A DNA stretch of 64,000 bases. It comes from Baekduia soli (GTDB taxonomy: Bacteria > Actinomycetota > Thermoleophilia > Solirubrobacterales > Solirubrobacteraceae). The translations under genes and the position numbers were made by a program. Under the pieces are notes generated by a model. That model was not told the DNA's origin and did no database searches. It saw only the letters and a list, made by a program, of their open reading frames with translations. Below are positions 60,604-64,000 of this stretch, one piece after another. Positions within the stretch are counted from its first letter, which is position 1; each line of letters begins with the position of its first letter. The DNA is taken from the NCBI RefSeq assembly GCF_007970665.1, contig NZ_CP042430.1:310001-374000 (forward strand), given 5' to 3'.

Positions 60604-62175
60604 ATGAGGGTACTCGGCGACCACCGCAGGATGCTGTTGAGCGCCGTGTCGCTGCTCGGCTTGCTGGCCTTGGTCGGTCTCGCGCTGGGTCTTGCCAAGA
60701 CGCAGCGAGACGCCAAGCACACGGTCGAGCAGCGGTTTCTGTCTGGATCAGAGACCGCCGCGGCGCTCGTGCAGACGATCGTCTCGCAGGCCTACAGCAA
60801 CGACATCGCCGTGGCCCAACGTGCGCTGCGGGCACCGGCGGTGAGCACGCGCGCTCTGCAGCGTGTCGCGGCCCAGACCGGCAATCGATCGCTGATGGTC
60901 CTCGATGGTCAGGGCCGACCGCTGGCCGCTGTTCCCGCCGGGGCGCAGCCGGCAGCAGGCGATGCACCGTTTGTACGCCAGGCGCTGCGTGGACGCCCGA
61001 GCATCACGGGCGCGCTGCCGGCAAAGGGCGGCCTGGTGATCGAGGTCGCGGTGCCGTTCGACTCCGCGACGGGCCGGCGGGTCTTGTTGGTGCCCACGCC
61101 CGTCGCTCAGGTCCAGCGGGTCCTCGGCCCCTATCTGGTCAACCTTCCCGGTCTCACGGGGCACCGCGCCTACATCCTCGGTCCGGCTCGGGAGGTGCTG
61201 GCCGACAGCCGTCCGCAGGCGCCGCGCGACCGAGCGCTGTTTGTCGCGCTTCGGGGTGAGGGCTCATCGACCGACGCGTCCTACGATCGCGACCGCCGAC
61301 ATCTCGGAGGCGCCTCGATTCTCGGAATGTCATGGACGTTGGTCGACACGGTCCGAGCGTCGGTCCTGTACTCCCCTGTCGACGGGTGGCAGCGCACGCT
61401 CCCATGGTTGCTGTTGGTGCTGTTGGTGCCCGCCGGCGCGTTCGTGATCGTGCTCGCAGATCGAGCTGGACGTGCCGCGGAGCGTGCCGGGCAGGCCAGC
61501 CGAGCCAAGAGCGCCTTCCTGGCTTCCATGTCACACGAGCTGCGAACCCCGATGACCACGGTGATCGGCTTCAGCGAGATGCTCCACCAGGGAAAGCTGG
61601 GCGAGCTCAGCCAGCGCCAGACGGAGATCGTCGGCCATATCGTCACGAGCTCAAAGCACCTCAACCAGCTCATCTCCGAAGTCCTTGACCTCTCGCGCGT
61701 CGAAGAAGGCCGCATGACCTTTCACCCCGAGGACGCGGCGCCGCACTTGTTGGCGCTCGAGGTGGTCAACGGCATGAGCGGTCTCGCCCACGACCGCGGG
61801 ATCACCATCGATCTCGATGCGCCCGACACCGGCGCCTACCGGTTGGATCCCGCGCGGTTCAAACAGGTTCTCTACAACCTGATCGGCAACGCCATCAAGT
61901 TCACCGAGGCTGGTGGCCGTGTCGCCGTGCGGCTGACTCGAGACGACCACGGGGAACTGGGCATCGAAGTACACGACAACGGACCCGGAATCCCGGCCGA
62001 CGACCTCGACAAGATCTTCTTGCCCTTCGAGCAGGGCGCCCACCGCAACGGCGGTGCCGGACTGGGACTGGCGGTCACCCACCGCATCATCGACGCCCAG
62101 GGCGGACGCATCCACGTCAGCTCCGAACCCGGCCACGGCGCCACCTTCACCGTCACCCTACCCCGCGCACGATGA
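60604..62175 (+). CDS. Sensor histidine kinase with extracellular Cache-like domain
   Basis: A 523-aa kinase. A first membrane helix (about 10-31), an extracytoplasmic sensor of about 230 residues with Cache-like features (SLMVLDGQGRPLAAV, FVRQALRGRPSITG) and a second helix (about 266-284) precede HisKA with ASMSHELRTPMTTVIGFSEM (H311). The HATPase domain has NLIGNAIKFTEAGG, VHDNGPGIP, FLPFEQGAHRNGGAGLGLAV. No HAMP is obvious. The stop overlaps the start of a stand-alone receiver (ATGA), its likely partner. Cache domains sense small molecules such as amino acids or carboxylates; the ligand is unknown here. Confidence 0.9.
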   Translation: MRVLGDHRRMLLSAVSLLGLLALVGLALGLAKTQRDAKHTVEQRFLSGSETAAALVQTIVSQAYSNDIAVAQRALRAPAVSTRALQRVAAQTGNRSLMVLDGQGRPLAAVPAGAQPAAGDAPFVRQALRGRPSITGALPAKGGLVIEVAVPFDSATGRRVLLVPTPVAQVQRVLGPYLVNLPGLTGHRAYILGPAREVLADSRPQAPRDRALFVALRGEGSSTDASYDRDRRHLGGASILGMSWTLVDTVRASVLYSPVDGWQRTLPWLLLVLLVPAGAFVIVLADRAGRAAERAGQASRAKSAFLASMSHELRTPMTTVIGFSEMLHQGKLGELSQRQTEIVGHIVTSSKHLNQLISEVLDLSRVEEGRMTFHPEDAAPHLLALEVVNGMSGLAHDRGITIDLDAPDTGAYRLDPARFKQVLYNLIGNAIKFTEAGGRVAVRLTRDDHGELGIEVHDNGPGIPADDLDKIFLPFEQGAHRNGGAGLGLAVTHRIIDAQGGRIHVSSEPGHGATFTVTLPRAR

Positions 62176-62528
62176 CCAAGACCATCCTGGTCGTCGAAGA
62201 CCACGACCTCAACCGCCAGCTGCTGACGATGCTGGTCGAGGGGGAGGGCCACCGCGTCATCGCGGCGGCCACCATCACCGAGGTCCAGCAGCGCCTCGCC
62301 GAGCACCAGCCCGACATCATCTTGATGGATGTCAACCTGCCCGACGGGGACGGGCTGGACCTCGTGGCCGAACTGCGCCGCGACCCCCGCTTCGACGGCG
62401 TCCGGATCTACGCCGTGACCGCCTACCTCATGGGCGAAACCCAAGAGCGCGCCGAATCCGCCGGCTGCGACGGGCTGTTCGAAAAGCCGATTGATACCGC
62501 CAAGCTCCTCCCCGTCCTCCACGACTGA
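62172..62528 (+). CDS. Stand-alone receiver (CheY-like) response regulator
   Basis: A 118-aa single-domain receiver with acidic pair ED at 9-10, the phospho-acceptor in IILMDVNLPDGDG (D53), the switch Thr in YAVTAYLMG and the conserved Lys in LFEKPID. There is no output domain, as in receivers that act by protein contact. It is translationally coupled to the kinase. Right after its stop lies a decayed HD-GYP segment, so an ancestral form may have been a receiver followed by, or fused to, an HD-GYP effector. Confidence 0.92.
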   Translation: MTKTILVVEDHDLNRQLLTMLVEGEGHRVIAAATITEVQQRLAEHQPDIILMDVNLPDGDGLDLVAELRRDPRFDGVRIYAVTAYLMGETQERAESAGCDGLFEKPIDTAKLLPVLHD

Positions 62529-62549
62529 CCGCTCCGTCTCGCCAGCACG

Positions 62550-62890
62550 ATGCACGACATCGGCGAGGTCGCCGTGCCGACGCGAGCCTGCTCAAGCCCG
62601 GTCCGCCGACCTCAGACGAGGGCGCCGTGATGCAGACGCACGCCCAGGTCGGCCACGAGATGCTCAGCGGTTGCGGCAGCGACCTTCTCGACCTCGCCGC
62701 GTGGATCGCGCTCACGCACCACCAACGCCACGACGGTGGCGGCCATCCGCACGGGCTGCGCGGCGACGACATCCCCCTGGCCGGCCGGATCGTCGCGGTC
62801 GCCGACGCGTTTGACGCCATCCCCAGCGGACGTGTCCACAAGGATGCCGTCGCGGTGCCCGTCGCCGCCGCGATCATCCACGCGGGCCGT
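62550..62890 (+). pseudogene. Decayed HD-GYP domain remnant
   Basis: Starting from MHDIGEVAVP, one base is missing (around 62580). In the next frame the text continues as SLLKPGPPTSDEG, HAQVGHEML, THHQRHDGGGHPHGLRGDDIPLAGRI, then VADAFDAIPSG, all aligned to an HD-GYP domain. The N-terminal part before the HD pair is absent, GYP is GHP, and beyond RVHKDA the similarity fades. It is therefore a truncated, frameshifted pseudogene. The intact HD-GYP protein near 54 kb is similar in this region, but this copy is not a direct duplicate. Confidence 0.7.
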
Positions 62891-63000
62891 GGTGCGCCTT
62901 GCGCCGCCGTTGCCGAGAAGGTGCGTACCGACGCGACCCGAGGGCCGTCGAGCCATCGGTGCCCCCTGACCCGTCGGACTGATACGCCCGACGCCGGCGC

Positions 63001-63070
63001 CCGGCGGGCGCGGGCCTTGGCCTTGTACATCTCGTGATCGGCCCGGTGCAAGACCTCAGCACCTGGGACC
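63001..63070 (-). pseudogene. Fragment of a GGDEF domain C-terminus
   Basis: On the minus strand the frame reads VLHRADHEMYKAKARARR, the hallmark C-terminal end of GGDEF diguanylate cyclase domains (consensus LxRADxAMYxAKxxGRN). The upstream catalytic half is missing: no GGDEF motif is found in any frame in the 200 bp before it. It is a relic, tail to tail with the HD-GYP relic. Confidence 0.55.
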
Positions 63071-63236
63071 GTCGATGACGGAGGGGGGTTGCGCCAGCGC
63101 GCGTCGGCGCGGATGTCCGGGTCTCGGCCATCGCGGCGCGGGAAGCTCGAGCGGCTTGGGTGTCGCGCCACGCGGCCGCGTGGGCCGCTGCGGCGGTGGG
63201 CAGCATCGGGGAGCCGAGAGGCCTCCTCGTCTGCCG

Positions 63237-63677
63237 TCACCCGCGCTTTGGCGCGGCCTGTTCGAGCGCAGCGGCACAGCGTGCCAGGAGCTCGAGCAGC
63301 TGATGGTGCTCGGCCTTGCTCAGATCGCTGACGGCCACGCTCTCGAGGCGGCCCACAAGCCGGTGAGCCTTGCTCAACAGCGCCTTGCCGGCCGGCGTCA
63401 GTTCGGCGTTGAGCACCCGCAGGTTGGTCGCGCTGACCCTTCGTGCGATCAGCTCCGCCTCCTCCAGCTGGAGCACAAGGGCGTTCATCGTCTGCGGCGT
63501 CACCAGGGCGTTTCTGGCCAATTCGGCGGACGAGGCCCCCGGCGCCCTCTCGAGCGCCCTGAGCGTCGAATACTGCGGAATCGTGAGCCCGAGCTCTCGC
63601 AGCGGCCCTTCGAGGCTCTTGCGCCAAGCCAACTCGGCGAGGCGAAGCTCGTACCCAAGCTGGCGCTGGTCGCTCAT
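63237..63677 (-). CDS. MarR-family transcriptional regulator
   Basis: A 146-aa winged-helix regulator: dimerisation helix 1 (MSDQRQLGYELRLAELAW), LTIPQYSTLRALERAPGASSAELARNALVTPQTMNALV as helix-turn-helix, and the wing with LIARRVSATNLRVLNAELTPAGKALL, then C-terminal dimer helices. The wing keeps Arg/Asn rather than the usual DxRx. The ATG is 18 bp downstream of a near-perfect 26-bp palindrome, so autoregulation together with the divergent promoter is very likely. The neighbouring target gene is cut or broken at the window edge. Confidence 0.92.
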   Translation of the reverse strand: MSDQRQLGYELRLAELAWRKSLEGPLRELGLTIPQYSTLRALERAPGASSAELARNALVTPQTMNALVLQLEEAELIARRVSATNLRVLNAELTPAGKALLSKAHRLVGRLESVAVSDLSKAEHHQLLELLARCAAALEQAAPKRG

Positions 63678-63695
63678 TGCGACAGCAACACTACG

Positions 63696-63721
63696 CAGGT
63701 TGCCTGATATCAGTCAACCTG
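63696..63721. promoter_or_regulatory. MarR operator, near-perfect 26-bp palindrome between divergent promoters
   Basis: CAGGTTG-c-CTGATATCAG-t-CAACCTG is a palindrome with a single mismatched pair. It overlaps a leftward promoter (TTGACT at 63717-63712, TAGTGT at 63693-63688, 18-bp spacer) for the MarR gene. It also overlaps a rightward promoter (TTGCCT at 63700-63705, TACAAT at 63723-63728, 17-bp spacer). The heptamer CCTGATA occurs three times (63703, 63718, 63738). Binding would shut both promoters. Confidence 0.7.
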
Positions 63722-63734
63722 ATACAATCTCAGC

Positions 63735-63863
63735 ATGCCTGATATGCAGAGGGTGGTCGTGCGGAGCGCACCGATGGCGGTGACGTTGTCTCCTCCGCTG
63801 CACCGCTGCGGCGGATCGTGGCCAACATCAACGCGTAGGTCACACGCACGACGGATCCGATGA
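63735..63863 (+). CDS. Possible short leaderless gene divergent from marR
   Basis: The ATG lies 7 bp after the TACAAT box of the rightward promoter, exactly where a leaderless transcript would begin. The frame gives 42 aa with unremarkable, Arg-rich composition. In another frame the text DVVSSAAPLRRIVANINA looks more natural, so the real gene may be broken by a one-base loss near 63775. I recognise no family, and the window ends soon after. Confidence 0.25.
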   Translation: MPDMQRVVVRSAPMAVTLSPPLHRCGGSWPTSTRRSHARRIR

Positions 63864-64000
63864 TGCGATCCGGCTCACCGTCGCACGAGGTGACGACCGA
63901 TGCGCTCGACGTCTCGGCCTACACGGTCTCCACCGGTCGGACGATCACCCAGTCGGCCAAGCAGAAGCTCCAGCAGCTCCTGCCCGACCGATGACGGCGA

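Noticed and set aside
63860-63994. Small frame near the right edge encoding DALDVSAYTVSTGRT
   Set aside because: 44 codons without recognisable start signals or family, at the window edge; it may be the tail of a broken gene, but this cannot be supported.

Overview
The window is about 70% GC and gene-dense, with frequent GTG and TTG starts and many start/stop overlaps. The secreted proteins carry Ig-like and fibronectin-like repeats, and a Vgb-type propeller is present. This suggests a free-living soil actinobacterium, most likely of the Thermoleophilia/Solirubrobacterales type (Conexibacter, Solirubrobacter or Patulibacter relatives). That is inference from style and gene content; no rRNA or other marker gene is present.

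Region 1 (1-19.0 kb) is a nitrogen-compound catabolic island. It has two complete but different HyuA/HyuB pairs (ATP-dependent hydantoinase / 5-oxoprolinase / lactamase family), a nitrilase-superfamily amidase, a glutamine-synthetase-like ligase, a DadA/PuuB-type FAD oxidoreductase, a PuuD-type gamma-glutamyl hydrolase, an SDR, two aldehyde dehydrogenases, a leucine-dehydrogenase-type amino acid dehydrogenase and two paralogous GntR/FadR regulators. Ligase, FAD oxidoreductase, aldehyde dehydrogenase and PuuD together recall the gamma-glutamyl (Puu) route for amine breakdown. The lactam-opening enzymes and the amino acid dehydrogenase suggest that the substrate or an intermediate is a cyclic amide. 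A 17-bp imperfect palindrome of the type GGTCTG-N5-CATACC recurs before gntR1, hyuA1 (twice), puuD and, more weakly, hyuA2. It is a good candidate for the operator of the GntR proteins.

Region 2 (19.4-40 kb) is mixed. It holds a USP-like protein, two cupredoxins, a clan GH-A lipoprotein, a tandem alpha/beta hydrolase with a GNAT, a degenerate SDR, a GH43 enzyme, two GT39-like membrane glycosyltransferases, an OmpR-type two-component system, a divergent metallophosphoesterase, and DUF1345 and AI-2E membrane proteins. Several 300-660 bp stretches lack genes.

Region 3 (40.4-53.6 kb) is one co-directional, translationally coupled acyl-CoA operon. It encodes two acyl-CoA synthetases (the second frameshifted), a small helical protein, a CrtC/AttH-like beta protein, an APH-type kinase, two crotonase-fold hydratases, both subunits of a methylcrotonyl/geranyl-CoA-type biotin carboxylase, HMG-CoA lyase and a double-TetR regulator. 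It looks like breakdown of a branched or isoprenoid acid, but no acyl-CoA dehydrogenase is present.

Region 4 (53.6-64 kb) is signalling. A secreted Vgb-propeller/fibronectin/FecR-domain protein (frameshifted here) overlaps a CHASE2-HD-GYP protein. A secreted Ig-like protein, a DUF429 protein, a sensor kinase with a stand-alone receiver, decayed HD-GYP and GGDEF remnants, and a MarR regulator with a near-perfect 26-bp palindrome follow. Three genes show a one-base loss in an otherwise good reading frame, so either recent decay or consensus-sequence errors should be considered.
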